Origin: Notoacmeibacter sp. MSK16QG-6
GTDB lineage: Bacteria; Pseudomonadota; Alphaproteobacteria; Rhizobiales; Rhizobiaceae
Assembly: GCF_024158145.1 (NCBI RefSeq)
Contig: NZ_JAMYXM010000003.1
Coordinates: 1 to 64,000 of the forward strand
DNA length: 64,000 nucleotides
Direction of reading: 5' to 3'
The position numbers and the translations under genes were made by a program. Shown piece after piece: positions 20,262 to 30,835 of this stretch. A model generated the notes under the pieces. The model had not been told where the DNA came from, ran no database searches, and saw nothing but the letters and a program-made list of their open reading frames with translations. Every line of letters starts with the position of its first letter. Positions within the stretch are counted from its first letter, which is position 1.

Positions 20262-20594
20262 TCAGCAGCCATTCGCTGTCTCGCCGGCGGCATGAAGGCA
20301 GATCACTTCCGGCATCGGCGACAACACGCTTCGCCTCAGAATGTAGGGATTGCCGTTTGGCGCGGTCGAGCGGACCGAACCGGTCGATATCATGTCGATG
20401 TTACGCAAAGCGGCCGGTTGTTGCCGTTGAGCGTATTGCTTGGCCTTCCGATCCGCCATTGGAGCGAGGAAAAGCGCCAGCATGACCCCTGCAGTGCCGA
20501 ACAGCAGCGCCGCGCGCAGGATGCCGAACCCCATCCGCGTTACCGCAGAATCGGTCCTGTCGTTCAGCGGCGTTAGATCGACACCCCTGTTCAT
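20262..20594 (-). CDS. Small membrane protein next to the Flp pilin gene
   Basis: Function unknown. The 110-residue protein has one transmembrane helix (about 20-42, ILRAALLFGTAGVMLALFL), followed by a polar region with the ISTGSV and YILRRSVL segments. I recognise similar short proteins beside Flp pilins in Rhizobiales, but no name. I chose ATG 20594, preceded by TGGAG. A role with the pilin is inferred from adjacency only. Confidence 0.72.
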   Translation of the reverse strand: MNRGVDLTPLNDRTDSAVTRMGFGILRAALLFGTAGVMLALFLAPMADRKAKQYAQRQQPAALRNIDMISTGSVRSTAPNGNPYILRRSVLSPMPEVICLHAAGETANGC

Positions 20595-20788
20595 TATGCC
20601 ACTCCAAAGATGTCCGCCGGCAAAAACGCCGACGAAACCTCTTCGATCATTGCATCTGCGCATGAACAGCTCGTTAATCCTTCGATGCTCAAACCGCTAT
20701 TCGTCCATGGCGGCGTTTGAAACAGGCTATGGCGAATTGGGCGATCGGCAGGTTGTCAAGGTCGTGGCTCCGCGCCTTCGCAAGGATC

Positions 20789-21202
20789 TCAGAGCAAATC
20801 TTGAAGAATGGGGATCAGGGGCTCGTCCGCCGGCGGCATCGGATAATCGCGCAACGCGTTCGGCCTCACCCACTTGATCGCCTGTCCCTCACGTCCTACC
20901 GGCGTGCCCGAGAAGCGTCGGCAGACGAAGAGCGGCATCAGGAGATGAAAGTCCTCGTAAGCGTGGGAGGCAAAGGTCAGCGGCGCCAGGCAAGCGGCCT
21001 GCGTCACGATACCCAACTCCTCGTCCAGTTCGCGGATCAGCGCGTCCTCGGGCCGCTCGCCGGAATCGATCTTGCCGCCGGGAAATTCCCACAGCCCGGC
21101 CAGCGCCTTGCCCTCGGGCCGCTGCGTCAGCAGCACACGGCCATCCGCATCGACCAAAGCGCAAGCGACGACCAGCAGAATGCGCGCGTCGGTCTTCGTC
21201 AT
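20789..21202 (-). CDS. mutT: Nudix hydrolase MutT-like (8-oxo-dGTP diphosphatase)
   Basis: Removes oxidised dGTP from the nucleotide pool. The 137-residue protein starts with an ILLVVACALVDADGRVLL strand and carries a full Nudix box (GGKIDSGE...RELDEELGI, about 42-62), preceded by LWEFPGG. Its ATG overlaps the GNAT gene stop by 4 bases. The argJ-GNAT-mutT order is common in Rhizobiales. Confidence 0.94.
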   Translation of the reverse strand: MTKTDARILLVVACALVDADGRVLLTQRPEGKALAGLWEFPGGKIDSGERPEDALIRELDEELGIVTQAACLAPLTFASHAYEDFHLLMPLFVCRRFSGTPVGREGQAIKWVRPNALRDYPMPPADEPLIPILQDLL

Positions 21203-21978
21203 TGGGTGGCGTCCGGGGAACTCATATAGAAATAGTCATAGACCGGTTCGAAGCCGAGCGAGCGCGAAAGAGCCGTCGAAGCCGCGTTGTCGGCCTCGAC
21301 CTGTTCCCAGACACCGGAGGCCTTGCGCTTTTTCGCCCAGGACAGAACGCCGGAGATCAGCTCCTTGCCAAGCCCTTTGCCCCTTACATCCTTACTGACA
21401 TTCAGCTCGAAACTGCCAATCATGTCGCCCTGGCGTACGCAAACGACGCTGCCGACAGGGTGATCGTCCCGTTCAAGCAGAAAAAGGAAACTTGGCGGTT
21501 CGATGCGCGCCAGAACCGCGCGCAGATCGTCTCCCCGCTCGATCGAACGCGCGCCGATAGCTGCGTGAGCGGCGACGAATTCTTCCGCCTTCACGCGGCG
21601 CAATTCCGGCGCATTATCGTCGTTCCAATCGTCGACCGAACGCGACTGGATTGTCGTGCGGGCTTCCGCCGTCCAGCCTCGCTCGATTAGCGAATCCAAT
21701 ATCCGCTGCGACGCGAGGGGGGAGATAAGAAAGCGTGGCCGCTTGCCCGCATCGGCAAATCGTTCGATGACCCTTTTTAGGCGCATATCGATATCGGCAT
21801 CATCGCTGGGATCGAGCGGGGTGACGCAGTTCTGCCGCTTGGCGGCGCAATCGCTGGAAAGGCGCACCGCCCAAGCCCCATCATAATGGAGCGTTTCCGC
21901 CGGCCAGGCCTGGGCGCCCGCCGCCGTGAAGCGGCGCGCGACAGTTAGTGGGGCGCGGGGAACGGTCGGACTGTTCAT
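21199..21978 (-). CDS. GNAT family N-acetyltransferase
   Basis: The 259-residue protein has a unique N-terminal half and a C-terminal GNAT domain (about 130-250) with the acetyl-CoA loop RGKGLGKEL and a final VYDYFYM strand. Substrate unknown. Start is uncertain: ATG 21978 lies just after argJ, whereas ATG 22020 overlaps argJ by 32 bases with AAGGA very close to it. It sits between argJ and mutT and overlaps mutT by 4 bases, so all three are probably co-transcribed. Confidence 0.88.
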   Translation of the reverse strand: MNSPTVPRAPLTVARRFTAAGAQAWPAETLHYDGAWAVRLSSDCAAKRQNCVTPLDPSDDADIDMRLKRVIERFADAGKRPRFLISPLASQRILDSLIERGWTAEARTTIQSRSVDDWNDDNAPELRRVKAEEFVAAHAAIGARSIERGDDLRAVLARIEPPSFLFLLERDDHPVGSVVCVRQGDMIGSFELNVSKDVRGKGLGKELISGVLSWAKKRKASGVWEQVEADNAASTALSRSLGFEPVYDYFYMSSPDATQ

Positions 21979-21988
21979 CGCTACGGTG

Positions 21989-23230
21989 TCAGCTCCGGTA
22001 GTCGCCATTGATTGCGACATATTCCTTGGTCAGATCGCAGGTCCAGATTGTCGCCTCACCGTTCCCGATGCCGATATCGGCTGTGATGACGATCGTATCG
22101 TTTTGCATGTAAGCGGATGTATCGTCCTCTGAATAGGATGAATCGCGCTCCCCTTCATGCGCCACGCGAATATCACCGAAATAGATCGCGAGCCTGTCAC
22201 GGTCAGCGGGTTCGCCGGCCTTACCGACCGCCATGACGACACGGCCCCAATTGGCGTCCTCTCCGGCGATTGCCGTCTTGACGAGCGGTGAATTGGCGAT
22301 GGACAAGGCGATGGTTCGGGCGGAGACGTCGCTCTGAGCGCCTTTGACTCGGACCTCGATTTCCTTGCGCGCGCCTTCACCGTCTCTGACGATCTGCCTC
22401 GCCAGATCCTTCAGCATGGCGTCGAGCGCGCCGCGAAACCCGTCAAGAAGCGGATCGTCCGCGCTGGTGATCCTCGGAGCGCCGGCATCCGCTGCGGTGC
22501 CCGTTGCAAACAGCAAAAGCGTATCGGAGGTCGAGGTGTCGCTGTCCACCGTCACGGAATTGAAGCTGCCGCCAACGCTTTCCGACAGCAAAGTCTGTAG
22601 AACAGGCGCTTCGATTGGCGCATCGGTTGCAACGAAAGACAGCATCGTGGCCATATCCGGCGCGATCATACCTGCGCCCTTCGCAATCCCGTTCAAGGTG
22701 ACCAGATGATCGCCAATGGCGACGCTGGCTGTCGCGTATTTCGGATAGGTATCGGTGGTCATGATCGCCTTGCCGGCTTCCAGCCAGCCATCGGCGACGC
22801 TCTTCTCGGCCATGCCGGACAGGAGCCCGGAAAAACGGTCGGCGGCGAGCGGCTCCCCGATCACGCCCGTCGATGCGAGAAACACTTCGCTTGGCGAGCA
22901 CCCGACTGCGGAGGCAGCGGCCAAGGCTGTCACCTCCGTCGACTCACGCCCCTTGCGCCCGGTAAACGCGTTGGCATTTCCCGAATTGACGACGAGAATG
23001 CGAGCTGTCCCGTGCTTTAGATTGGCTCGGCAGAAATCCACCGGCGCGGACGGGCATCGCGACCGGGTAAAAGTGCCGGCGATCTGGGTATCTTCATCGA
23101 AAATCATCACCATCAGATCGGTTCGTCCGCGATATTTGATGCCCGCTTCCGCCGTCGCTATCCGAACGCCGCCGATCGGAGGCATGGCAGGAAAGGCTTT
23201 CGGGGCAAGCGGAGAGACGGCGGAGCTCAT
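21989..23230 (-). CDS. argJ: Glutamate N-acetyltransferase/amino-acid acetyltransferase ArgJ
   Basis: Recycles the acetyl group from acetylornithine to glutamate in arginine synthesis; the bifunctional type also makes acetylglutamate from acetyl-CoA. The 413 residues are typical. The self-cleavage site is visible as PDMATML, with the catalytic Thr at about 195 that becomes the N-terminus of the beta chain. I chose ATG 23230; the open frame runs further up to 23362 but that part crosses the terminator at 23333-23358. Confidence 0.97.
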   Translation of the reverse strand: MSSAVSPLAPKAFPAMPPIGGVRIATAEAGIKYRGRTDLMVMIFDEDTQIAGTFTRSRCPSAPVDFCRANLKHGTARILVVNSGNANAFTGRKGRESTEVTALAAASAVGCSPSEVFLASTGVIGEPLAADRFSGLLSGMAEKSVADGWLEAGKAIMTTDTYPKYATASVAIGDHLVTLNGIAKGAGMIAPDMATMLSFVATDAPIEAPVLQTLLSESVGGSFNSVTVDSDTSTSDTLLLFATGTAADAGAPRITSADDPLLDGFRGALDAMLKDLARQIVRDGEGARKEIEVRVKGAQSDVSARTIALSIANSPLVKTAIAGEDANWGRVVMAVGKAGEPADRDRLAIYFGDIRVAHEGERDSSYSEDDTSAYMQNDTIVITADIGIGNGEATIWTCDLTKEYVAINGDYRS

Positions 23231-23328
23231 ACAGCGACTTTCAAATGAAGCGAAGGCGACGGGTTCGGCGGCAGATTTGCCCGACGCCTCGTCAAGTTGC
23301 AAGCACGCCACCGGCGAAAAGCGATCAG

Positions 23329-23358
23329 CAAAAAGCCGGCATCCAAGGATGCCGGCTT
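23329..23358 (-). terminator. Intrinsic terminator after the parvulin gene
   Basis: AAGCCGGCATCC (23333-23344), a 2-base loop and GGATGCCGGCTT (23347-23358) form a perfect 12-bp stem. On the minus strand it ends in a run of T. It separates the parvulin gene from argJ. Confidence 0.88.
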
Positions 23359-23396
23359 GCAAGAGAGTCTTCGGTAAGGCCGCCGCCCGATAAGAC

Positions 23397-24260
23397 CTAT
23401 TCGGCTTCTTTCGTCGCTTCCAGGGCTTTCAGCTCCGTCTGCAAGGCAGGGTCGCTGATCTCGACAGTCGCTTCGCTCCGCTCGGTCTTCACGGCGTCGG
23501 TGTAACGCTTGACGAGAAGTTCATTGCGCAGCTGATCCTTGATCTGCTCGAACTCCGGCGGCTTCACATTCCGTTTGTCTTCCACCTTGATGACGTGAAA
23601 TCCGAACTGCGTCTGGACAGGCTCCTTCGTGATAGATCCTGTTTCCAGCGCGAATGCCGCCTGTTCGAATTCCGGCACCATCTGTCCGGGCCGGAAATAG
23701 CCGAGATCGCCGCCGGAAGGGCCTGAAGGCCCGGTGCTCTTTTCCTTGGCGACGGCCTCGAAGTCGGCCCCGCCTTCAAGCTCGGCGATCACCGCTTCGG
23801 CATCCTCCTTGGTCTTTACGAGAATGTGCCGGGCTTTGACTTCCTGCTGCTTCGGCATATCGGCGACGCGCTCATCGTAGAGCGCCTTGACGTCCCCATC
23901 GGTAATCTCGTCAGCCAGCTGCTTCTGCATATAGAAGCCGTGCAATGCGCGCTCCGTCATGAAAGCGATGCTGCGCTGAAATTCCTCATCCTTGTCCAGA
24001 CCGGCTTCACGCGCCTTGCCGGACATCAGCTTGATCTCGATGAGAGCAGCCAGAGCCGCGGCATCACGCTTGTCTTCCGGGATTCGAGCGAATTGGGGAC
24101 CGAGTTCACCCATCGCCATATCCAGCTCCTGACGAGTAATCGGCGATCCGTTGACGGTGGCGACGGTCTCGTTCTCCTCCTGCGCGAAAGCGGGTATGGT
24201 GACACTTGCAGCAAGAACGACGCCGGCAAGAAGAATGCGGGCTGGGCGCAGGGAAATCAT
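23397..24260 (-). CDS. Periplasmic peptidylprolyl isomerase (parvulin/SurA type)
   Basis: Catalyses cis-trans isomerisation of prolines in exported proteins. The 287-residue protein has a Sec signal peptide ending near PAFAQ (about 26), an N-terminal helical SurA-like region, and the rotamase domain at about 130-230 ([43 protein letters not shown]). The C-terminus is charged. I chose ATG 24260; the upstream extension lacks a signal sequence. It is divergent from secA, a sensible neighbour for an exported-protein chaperone. Confidence 0.93.
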   Translation of the reverse strand: MISLRPARILLAGVVLAASVTIPAFAQEENETVATVNGSPITRQELDMAMGELGPQFARIPEDKRDAAALAALIEIKLMSGKAREAGLDKDEEFQRSIAFMTERALHGFYMQKQLADEITDGDVKALYDERVADMPKQQEVKARHILVKTKEDAEAVIAELEGGADFEAVAKEKSTGPSGPSGGDLGYFRPGQMVPEFEQAAFALETGSITKEPVQTQFGFHVIKVEDKRNVKPPEFEQIKDQLRNELLVKRYTDAVKTERSEATVEISDPALQTELKALEATKEAE

Positions 24261-24343
24261 GTAAAGGCTCCGGACTGATTGAATGGCGCTTCCATAGTGG
24301 CCCGATGGACCGTTTGCGCGCCTTGGCACGCAGGGTGCGAGCG

Positions 24344-24372
24344 TTGACAACACATAGGGCCACTCTTATCTC
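24344..24372 (+). promoter_or_regulatory. Sigma70-type promoter of secA
   Basis: TTGACA (24344-24349), a 17-base spacer and TATCTC (24367-24372). It lies about 160 bases before the chosen secA start, leaving a GC-rich untranslated leader. The match to consensus is read directly; activity is inferred. Confidence 0.55.
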
Positions 24373-24534
24373 TCCGCCACCAACGCGTCCACCCGGCCCT
24401 TGAGCCTTTTGGATTGCGATTTGGAAAGGTTTTCAGCGTCACCGCGGCCCCGCGCGGCAGGCCAGGCCCGCCAGATAATGGCGCCAGCAGCAGGCCGGAC
24501 GCAGCACGCACAAGTGGGGCAAGAAAGGGCCACT

Positions 24535-27279
24535 ATGGTCAGTCTCGGCGGTTTTGCGACAAAGCTCTTTGGTTCGGCCAATGATCGTCGCATCAAGAAG
24601 CTTCAACCTTTCGCTGATATCGTGAACGATCTGGAAGACGGCATCGCTGTTCTCTCCGATACCGAATTGAAGGCCAGGACGGACGACTTCCGAAAGCGCC
24701 TTGCCGATGGCGAAACGCTTGACGACCTGATGGCAGAAGCCTTTGCTGTTGTTCGCGAGGCGTCCAAGCGCTCGTTGGGAATGCGCCCTTTCGATGTGCA
24801 GTTGATCGGCGCGAGGGTCCTTCACGAAGGATCTATTGCGGAGATGCGCACCGGCGAAGGCAAGACTCTGGTAGCGACACTGGCCGTCTATCTGAACGCT
24901 CTGGAAGGAAAAGGCGTTCACGTTGTCACCGTCAACGACTACCTCGCCCGCCGCGACGCCGAGCATATGGGTCGGCTCTATGGCTTTCTCGGCATGTCGA
25001 CGGGCGTCATCGTCCACGGCATGAATGACGATGAACGGCGCGAAGCCTATCGCTGCGACATCACCTACGGCACCAACAACGAACTCGGCTTCGACTATCT
25101 GCGCGACAATATGAAGTATGAGCGCGAGCAGATGGTACAGCGCGGCCACAATTACGCGATTGTCGACGAGGTCGACTCCATTCTGATCGACGAAGCGCGC
25201 ACACCGCTCATCATTTCCGGCCCGCTCGACGACAAGTCCGACCTTTACATCAAGGTCGACACTTTCATTCCGCAATTGGTCGAAGACGATTACGAAGTCG
25301 ACGAAAAGCAGCGCACCGCGACTTTCACCGAAGACGGCACGGAGAAGATGGAAAATCTGCTTCGCGACGCCGGTCTCATGCAGGGCAACAGCCTCTACGA
25401 TGTGGAGAACGTCGCGCTCGTCCATCACGCCAACAATGCTCTTCGCGCACACAAGCTTTTCGCCCGCGACAAGGATTACATGGTCAATCGCGGTGAGATC
25501 GTCATCGTCGACGAATTCACCGGTCGTCAGATGCCCGGCCGCCGGTTCTCCGAAGGGCTGCACCAGGCTCTGGAGGCCAAGGAAAAGGTCGATATTCAGC
25601 CCGAAAACCAAACGCTCGCCTCTATCACGTTCCAGAACTATTTCCGCATGTACGACAAGCTTGCCGGCATGACGGGCACGGCGACGACCGAGGCGGAGGA
25701 ATTCGGCAACATTTATGGCCTCGAGGTGGTCGAAGTTCCCACCAACCTTCCGGTCATTCGCGAAGACGAGGACGATGAGGTCTACCGGACGGCGGAAGAG
25801 AAATACGCCGCCATCGTCGAGGAGATCAAAGCCGCAAAGGAAAAGGGCCAACCGACCCTCGTCGGTACGACCTCGATCGAAAAAAGCGAATATCTGGCCG
25901 ACCGGCTAAAGAAAGCCGGGCTTAAAGGCTTCGAGGTTCTGAACGCCCGCCAGCATGAGCGCGAGGCATACATCGTTGCGCAAGCCGGCGTTCCCGGCTC
26001 CATCACTATCGCCACCAACATGGCCGGTCGCGGTACCGATATTCAGCTTGGCGGCAATCTGGACATGCGCCTTGCCGAAGAGCTTGGTGACATGGCGGAA
26101 GGTGAAGAGCGCAAGGCTGCCGAAGATCGCATTCGCGCCGAAGTAGCCGAATTGAAGAAGAAGGCGCTCGAAGCGGGCGGTCTTTATGTGCTGGCTACGG
26201 AGCGCCACGAAAGCCGGCGCATCGACAATCAGCTTCGTGGCCGTTCCGGACGACAGGGCGATCCAGGGCGCTCAAAATTCTACCTGTCGCTGCAGGACGA
26301 CCTGATGCGCATTTTCGGCTCCGAGCGCATGGACGGAATGCTCCAGAAGCTCGGCCTTCAGGAAGGCGAAGCGATCATCCATCCGTGGATCAACAAGGCG
26401 CTGGAAAAGGCGCAGAAAAAGGTCGAAGCGCGCAACTTCGATATCCGCAAGAATCTCCTGAAATACGATGACGTGATGAACGATCAGCGCAAGGTCGTTT
26501 TCGAGCAGCGTCTGGATCTGATGGATGGCGAAGACCTCACCGACACGATCGCAGAAATGCGCGAAGAGGTGGTCGAGGATATGGTCCACCGGCACATCCC
26601 CGAAAACGCCTATGCGGAAAGCTGGGACATCAAGGGCCTGGCCGGCGAAGTCGAGGAAGCGTTGAACCTCGATCTGCCGATTGGCGAATGGGTGGAAGAG
26701 GACGGCATTGCCGAGGACGATATTCGCGAACGTATTCTCGCAGCGGCGACGGCTGCGGCCGACGAGCGCGCCAACCGGTTCGGTCCCGATGTCCGCACCT
26801 ATGTGGAAAAGAGCATTCTGCTGCAGACGCTCGACCATCTGTGGCGCGAACATCTGGTCAATCTGGACCATCTGCGCTCCGTCATCGGTTTCCGTGGTTA
26901 TGGCCAGCGCGACCCTCTGCAGGAATATAAGGGCGAGGCGTTCGAGCTCTTCCAGGCCATGCTCGGCAATCTGCGTCAGATGACGACGCGGCAGTTGATG
27001 CGCATCCAGATTCGCGCAACCGACGAGCCGGAAGGCCTGGAAGGCCTGGAAGGCGACGGCGTGCCGGAAGGAGCCGAACCCCATCATCTCGACATGATGA
27101 CCGGTGAGGACGATGCCGGCGATGAAGGCGGCCCGCTAAGCTGGTCTGAGGCGCATGCCGTCTCCGCGACCGGCGAAGAGACGACCGACCCAGATAGCTG
27201 GGGCAAGGTCGGCCGCAACGAGCCCTGCCCCTGCGGGTCCGGTAAGAAGTTCAAACATTGCCACGGCGCCTTCGTCTAG
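24535..27279 (+). CDS. secA: Preprotein translocase ATPase SecA
   Basis: Motor that drives proteins through SecYEG. The 914-residue protein has Walker [10 protein letters not shown], the DEVDS Walker B, the preprotein cross-linking domain, the second nucleotide fold ([20 protein letters not shown]), the helical scaffold, and the C-terminal zinc motif [15 protein letters not shown] chose ATG 24535; the open frame goes back to 24400, but that part is not SecA-like. Near 27030 a 9-base unit is repeated ([10 protein letters not shown]), in the variable linker. Confidence 0.98.
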   Translation: MVSLGGFATKLFGSANDRRIKKLQPFADIVNDLEDGIAVLSDTELKARTDDFRKRLADGETLDDLMAEAFAVVREASKRSLGMRPFDVQLIGARVLHEGSIAEMRTGEGKTLVATLAVYLNALEGKGVHVVTVNDYLARRDAEHMGRLYGFLGMSTGVIVHGMNDDERREAYRCDITYGTNNELGFDYLRDNMKYEREQMVQRGHNYAIVDEVDSILIDEARTPLIISGPLDDKSDLYIKVDTFIPQLVEDDYEVDEKQRTATFTEDGTEKMENLLRDAGLMQGNSLYDVENVALVHHANNALRAHKLFARDKDYMVNRGEIVIVDEFTGRQMPGRRFSEGLHQALEAKEKVDIQPENQTLASITFQNYFRMYDKLAGMTGTATTEAEEFGNIYGLEVVEVPTNLPVIREDEDDEVYRTAEEKYAAIVEEIKAAKEKGQPTLVGTTSIEKSEYLADRLKKAGLKGFEVLNARQHEREAYIVAQAGVPGSITIATNMAGRGTDIQLGGNLDMRLAEELGDMAEGEERKAAEDRIRAEVAELKKKALEAGGLYVLATERHESRRIDNQLRGRSGRQGDPGRSKFYLSLQDDLMRIFGSERMDGMLQKLGLQEGEAIIHPWINKALEKAQKKVEARNFDIRKNLLKYDDVMNDQRKVVFEQRLDLMDGEDLTDTIAEMREEVVEDMVHRHIPENAYAESWDIKGLAGEVEEALNLDLPIGEWVEEDGIAEDDIRERILAAATAAADERANRFGPDVRTYVEKSILLQTLDHLWREHLVNLDHLRSVIGFRGYGQRDPLQEYKGEAFELFQAMLGNLRQMTTRQLMRIQIRATDEPEGLEGLEGDGVPEGAEPHHLDMMTGEDDAGDEGGPLSWSEAHAVSATGEETTDPDSWGKVGRNEPCPCGSGKKFKHCHGAFV

Positions 27280-27427
27280 GCGCTGGGTCGGGCATTTAGA
27301 TACCACGCTCCGCAGTCTAGCTCCGAATGCCTCGGTTCTCTCCGTGGCGTGCGGATGGTTCAATTCCACCGTTTCTTAAGCATCCATCGCTATCTGTAAT
27401 GCGAACGTAGCAAACGGAAGCGGGATA

Positions 27428-28858
27428 TTGCGACTGTCGGCCGAACTGACAGCGGAACGATTTTTACCGACGCGCCTTGGCGCCGTCGCCCGTCCCTTCG
27501 CGCGGAAATTCGACACAATTTTGCGTGGCGAGGGCGAAAAGGCGCAGGCTGGCCGCGTCGCACTGGTGACATTCGGCGTCCGCCTGATGGCTGCCGCGCT
27601 TGCCTATGTCAGCCAAATCCTTCTGGCGCGCTGGATGGGAACCTTCGAATATGGCGTTTTCACCTTTGTCTGGGTGACGATGATCATTCTGGGAAATCTG
27701 GCGGGATTGGGCTTTCACACCGCCATCATCCGCTTCGCTCCGCAATATCAGGAAAAGGCCGATCCGGCCCGTCTGCGCGGCATTCTGCGCTTTGGCCAGC
27801 TCGTTTCCTTCCTTCTGCCGCTCGTGATAGGTGCAATCGGCGCAGCAATCGTCTGGTCGCTTCGCGGTAACATCGACGGCTATTGGATTCTGCCCTTTAT
27901 CGTCGCTTTCGCCTCCGTCCCTTTTCTCGGCCTCGGCGACTTCCACCACGGCCTCGCCCGGTCACAGGGCTGGGGCATGCTGGCCATGGGGCCGATCTAT
28001 CTTCTGCGCCCTTTCCTGATCATTGTCGGGATGGCCCTCGCCCTGCTATTCGGCATGAGTGCTTCAGCTCTAACAGCCGTTGGCGCAGCAGTTGCCGCAA
28101 CCGCTCTGACCACCGCTTTCCAGCACCTCCTTTTACCTGGCCGCGTTCGAAAAAGCCTCCCGCAGGAGCGCACCATCCGCTACGAGCCGAAGCTTTGGTT
28201 CGGCGTTGCCCTGCCGATCTTTCTGGTTGAAGGGTTCTTCGCGCTGCTGACCAATGCCGACGTGCTGATGGTCGGCCTGTTCCTCCAACCGCAGGACGTC
28301 GCTATCTACTTCGCCACGGTCAAGACGATCGTCCTGGTCCATTTTGTCTATTTCGCCGTCAAAGCCGCCGTCGCCCAGCGCTATGTACGCCTCGCCAGCC
28401 GCGACGGCGACCCTGACGAACTGGCGGCCTTCGCCCGCGAAACCGTTGCATGGACGTTTTGGCCATCGCTTCTGATGAGCGCCGTGGTCCTGGCGATCGG
28501 CCCATTCCTTCTGTCCTTGTTCGGCGAGAACTTCGAGCAGGGCTATCCCTTGCTCTTCATCCTGCTGGCGGGTGTCTGCTGCAGGGCGGCGGTCGGTCCG
28601 GCCGAAAGTCTTCTTTCAATGACCGGTCACCAGAACATCTGTGCTGCGCTTTACGCAGCGGTCCTTGCCATCAACGTGTCGCTGAATATCGTTCTCCTAC
28701 CGACGTTCGGCCTTTGGGGCGCGGCCATTGCAACAGCCGTCGCCATCGCCACCGAGGCCGCGCTTCTGATCTTCATCGTCCATAGCCGGTTCGGCTTCTG
28801 GATGGTGGTGAACGGGTTGCCTAACTTTCGGCAGGTCACGCGGGGAGCTGCCGCATGA
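27428..28858 (+). CDS. Polysaccharide flippase / lipopolysaccharide biosynthesis protein (Wzx-like)
   Basis: Probable lipid-linked sugar flippase of the MATE/MVF superfamily. The 476 residues contain about 12-14 hydrophobic segments beginning near residue 45 (FGVRLMAAALAYVSQILLARWMG). The start is a TTG at 27428 with GGAAG before it; no ATG gives a better N-terminus. Its stop overlaps the start of the Acetyltransf_6 gene by 4 bases, so the two are translationally coupled. No glycosyltransferases flank it, so the substrate cannot be deduced. Confidence 0.88.
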   Translation: MRLSAELTAERFLPTRLGAVARPFARKFDTILRGEGEKAQAGRVALVTFGVRLMAAALAYVSQILLARWMGTFEYGVFTFVWVTMIILGNLAGLGFHTAIIRFAPQYQEKADPARLRGILRFGQLVSFLLPLVIGAIGAAIVWSLRGNIDGYWILPFIVAFASVPFLGLGDFHHGLARSQGWGMLAMGPIYLLRPFLIIVGMALALLFGMSASALTAVGAAVAATALTTAFQHLLLPGRVRKSLPQERTIRYEPKLWFGVALPIFLVEGFFALLTNADVLMVGLFLQPQDVAIYFATVKTIVLVHFVYFAVKAAVAQRYVRLASRDGDPDELAAFARETVAWTFWPSLLMSAVVLAIGPFLLSLFGENFEQGYPLLFILLAGVCCRAAVGPAESLLSMTGHQNICAALYAAVLAINVSLNIVLLPTFGLWGAAIATAVAIATEAALLIFIVHSRFGFWMVVNGLPNFRQVTRGAAA

Positions 28859-30141
28859 CAATCACCACCATCCCTCTCGTCGAAGCCAGCGGCAAAGCCC
28901 GCCTGAGCGATCAGGTTCTCGATAATCTCATGGCCCTTCCCAGCTGGAAGCCGCAGCATCAGGCGATGCTCGATTCCGGCCTGCCGGAATTCGACCGTCG
29001 CCTCTCCATCTACGATGCGTCGGCTGGATTCGAACTGCTGGACGAACTTGACCATCTCGCTGCGCGCTCCATCGAACGAAACGTCTTCTTCGAGCCGCGC
29101 TTCCTGGCGCCGGCCATGCCCCGCCTCGACGATCGCGACGTCTTTCTGGCGGTGCTGCGCGACGAGGATACCACGCGCTCGCGGCTCCGCTTCCTGTTGC
29201 CCTATTCCATCGAACGGCCCGGGCTCGGCATCGGTCCAAGCGTCATCCGCGGCTGGACGACGCCTTTCGGTCCCGTGGGAGCGCCTCTGATCGACAGCGA
29301 CGATCCGGTGCAGATCGTCAATGCCGCTTTCGCACTCATGGCGCAGAAGAAACTCAAACTTCCCAATGTCCTGGTCCTGCCGGACATGCCTCTCGACGGC
29401 CCCGCGGCTGGGGCGATCCGCGCAGCCGCGATCTCTTCCGACCTGCCGATCAATATTATCGAGGGCGAGTCGCGTCCTGTCCTTGATGCGACGGGCGACG
29501 CCGATGAACACTTTGCGGCAGCGGTAAGCGGCCACCATCGCCGTAACTACAACCGGTTGCGCCGCCGGCTCGGCGAACGCGGGACACTGACGTTCGACAT
29601 TGCCCGTCAGCCGGAGGAAACCCGCGAGGCAACCGAAACCTTCCTGACGCTGGAGTTGATGAGTTGGAAGGGCAAGGCCCGCTCCGCCATGGCCTCCGAC
29701 CGCTATCAGGCCGCCTTTGCCAGAGAAGCAATCTACCGGCTGGCGGAACGCGACATGGTGCGCATCGCCACGCTGAAACTGGACGGCGAAACGATCGCCT
29801 CACTCATTCTGCTGCTCGCCGGCGGCACGGCCTACACTTGGAAGACAGCCTTCGATGAGACGCTGAAGGAATTTTCGCCGGGCGTCTTGCTGATGATCGA
29901 TGCGACCGAATATCTGATCAACGATCCAAACATTATGCAGGCCGATAGCTGCGCCGCTGAGAACCACCCGGTCATGAGCCGCATGTGGAGCGACAGCCGG
30001 ACCTACGGCACGATCATCGTCGGCATCACGCCAGGCACAGACCGTGCGGTCAACCAGACGGCCCGTCAACTCCATCTCTACCGGGGCACACGCAATCTGG
30101 CGAAGAATCTTCGCGACAAGGTACGGAAAATCCGTCGCTAA
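28855..30141 (+). CDS. GNAT-fold protein, Acetyltransf_6 (CelD/BcsL-like)
   Basis: The 428-residue protein belongs to the double-GNAT Acetyltransf_6 group often found in exopolysaccharide and cellulose clusters. The recognisable core is at about 220-390: HHRRNYNRLRRRL, ELMSWKGKARSAM, and the FSPGVLLMIDATEYLI segment. It may acylate a sugar or peptide precursor; no substrate is shown. It is coupled to the flippase gene (ATGA overlap), which suggests that it modifies what the flippase exports. Its stop overlaps the DUF4112 stop on the other strand. Confidence 0.85.
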   Translation: MTITTIPLVEASGKARLSDQVLDNLMALPSWKPQHQAMLDSGLPEFDRRLSIYDASAGFELLDELDHLAARSIERNVFFEPRFLAPAMPRLDDRDVFLAVLRDEDTTRSRLRFLLPYSIERPGLGIGPSVIRGWTTPFGPVGAPLIDSDDPVQIVNAAFALMAQKKLKLPNVLVLPDMPLDGPAAGAIRAAAISSDLPINIIEGESRPVLDATGDADEHFAAAVSGHHRRNYNRLRRRLGERGTLTFDIARQPEETREATETFLTLELMSWKGKARSAMASDRYQAAFAREAIYRLAERDMVRIATLKLDGETIASLILLLAGGTAYTWKTAFDETLKEFSPGVLLMIDATEYLINDPNIMQADSCAAENHPVMSRMWSDSRTYGTIIVGITPGTDRAVNQTARQLHLYRGTRNLAKNLRDKVRKIRR

Positions 30142-30560
30142 CCGCGTCGATTATTGTCGGGCGTCACATCCTTCATCGTGCGCTCGTCAATATCGTCCAG
30201 ATCGGTCAGGTCGTGGTGGCCGAAATGATCCAGGATCATGTTCAGGTTGCGCCGGTTCGCCTTATAAACGGCATCGAACACATCGCCGAGTATCGGTACT
30301 GCGCCCACGACGTAGTCCAGCCCGACATTGCCCAGCATCCGCGTCAGTTTATGAGTCGGCAAGCCCATTTTGCGCGCCTCGTTGACGATCCAGAGCGAGA
30401 CCAGAACGGTGGCCGTATCGCCGACACCTGGAACGAGACCGACGATGGAATCGGCGCCCAGCCGAAAGCCGCCGGGGAGCCGGACGGCAGTGTCCATAAG
30501 CCGCGCAGCACGGGCCACGCGCCGCAGTCGCCGGGTTTGATCCGCAATATTCGCCGTCAT
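30138..30560 (-). CDS. DUF4112 family membrane protein
   Basis: Function unknown. The 140-residue protein has the DUF4112 core: LPGGFRLGADSIVGLVPGVGD, the VNEARKMG stretch, and the GAVPILGDVFDAVYKANRRN signature near the C-terminus. It has one or two hydrophobic segments. ATG 30560 is preceded by GGAG at 5 bases; an upstream ATG at 30599 is less likely. It is convergent with the Acetyltransf_6 gene. Confidence 0.9.
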   Translation of the reverse strand: MTANIADQTRRLRRVARAARLMDTAVRLPGGFRLGADSIVGLVPGVGDTATVLVSLWIVNEARKMGLPTHKLTRMLGNVGLDYVVGAVPILGDVFDAVYKANRRNLNMILDHFGHHDLTDLDDIDERTMKDVTPDNNRRG

Positions 30561-30739
30561 ATCCACTCCACTCTTAGTCGCAGCCAACCTGCCGGCCATT
30601 ATATGGGCGGCAGCATAGGCAAGGGCCAGAGCGCAGCAGGGTCTTGATATTCATATTGCCGGCTTACGACCGCACGGCGAGGTTCTGAAAGACGAACCGG
30701 GCGTTCCGCTATAGCGACAAGGAGAAGTCCGGTGAGAAA

Positions 30740-30824
30740 TGGTGCCCCCTGCCGGAATCGAACCGGCACTCCCGAAGGAACCGGATTTTGAATCCGGCGC
30801 GTCTACCAATTCCGCCAAAGGGGC
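30740..30824 (-). tRNA. tRNA-Leu (anticodon CAA)
   Basis: Reads UUG codons. The 85-base gene includes an encoded CCA (30740-30742). The acceptor stem is GCCCCTT/AGGGGGC with one G-U pair. The anticodon stem CCGGA/TCCGG encloses the loop TTCAAAA. A long variable arm typical of tRNA-Leu and a canonical GTTCGATTC T-loop are present. A matching promoter is at 30836-30863. Confidence 0.97.
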
Positions 30825-30835
30825 AACGCGCGGCA

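Noticed and set aside
24439-25851. 470-codon minus-strand frame opposite secA
   Set aside because: It lies fully antisense to the SecA ATPase domain and lacks any recognisable motif.
27030-27060. Tandem 9-base repeat in secA
   Set aside because: Only about 2.5 copies in the variable linker; a common slippage product with no sign of function.
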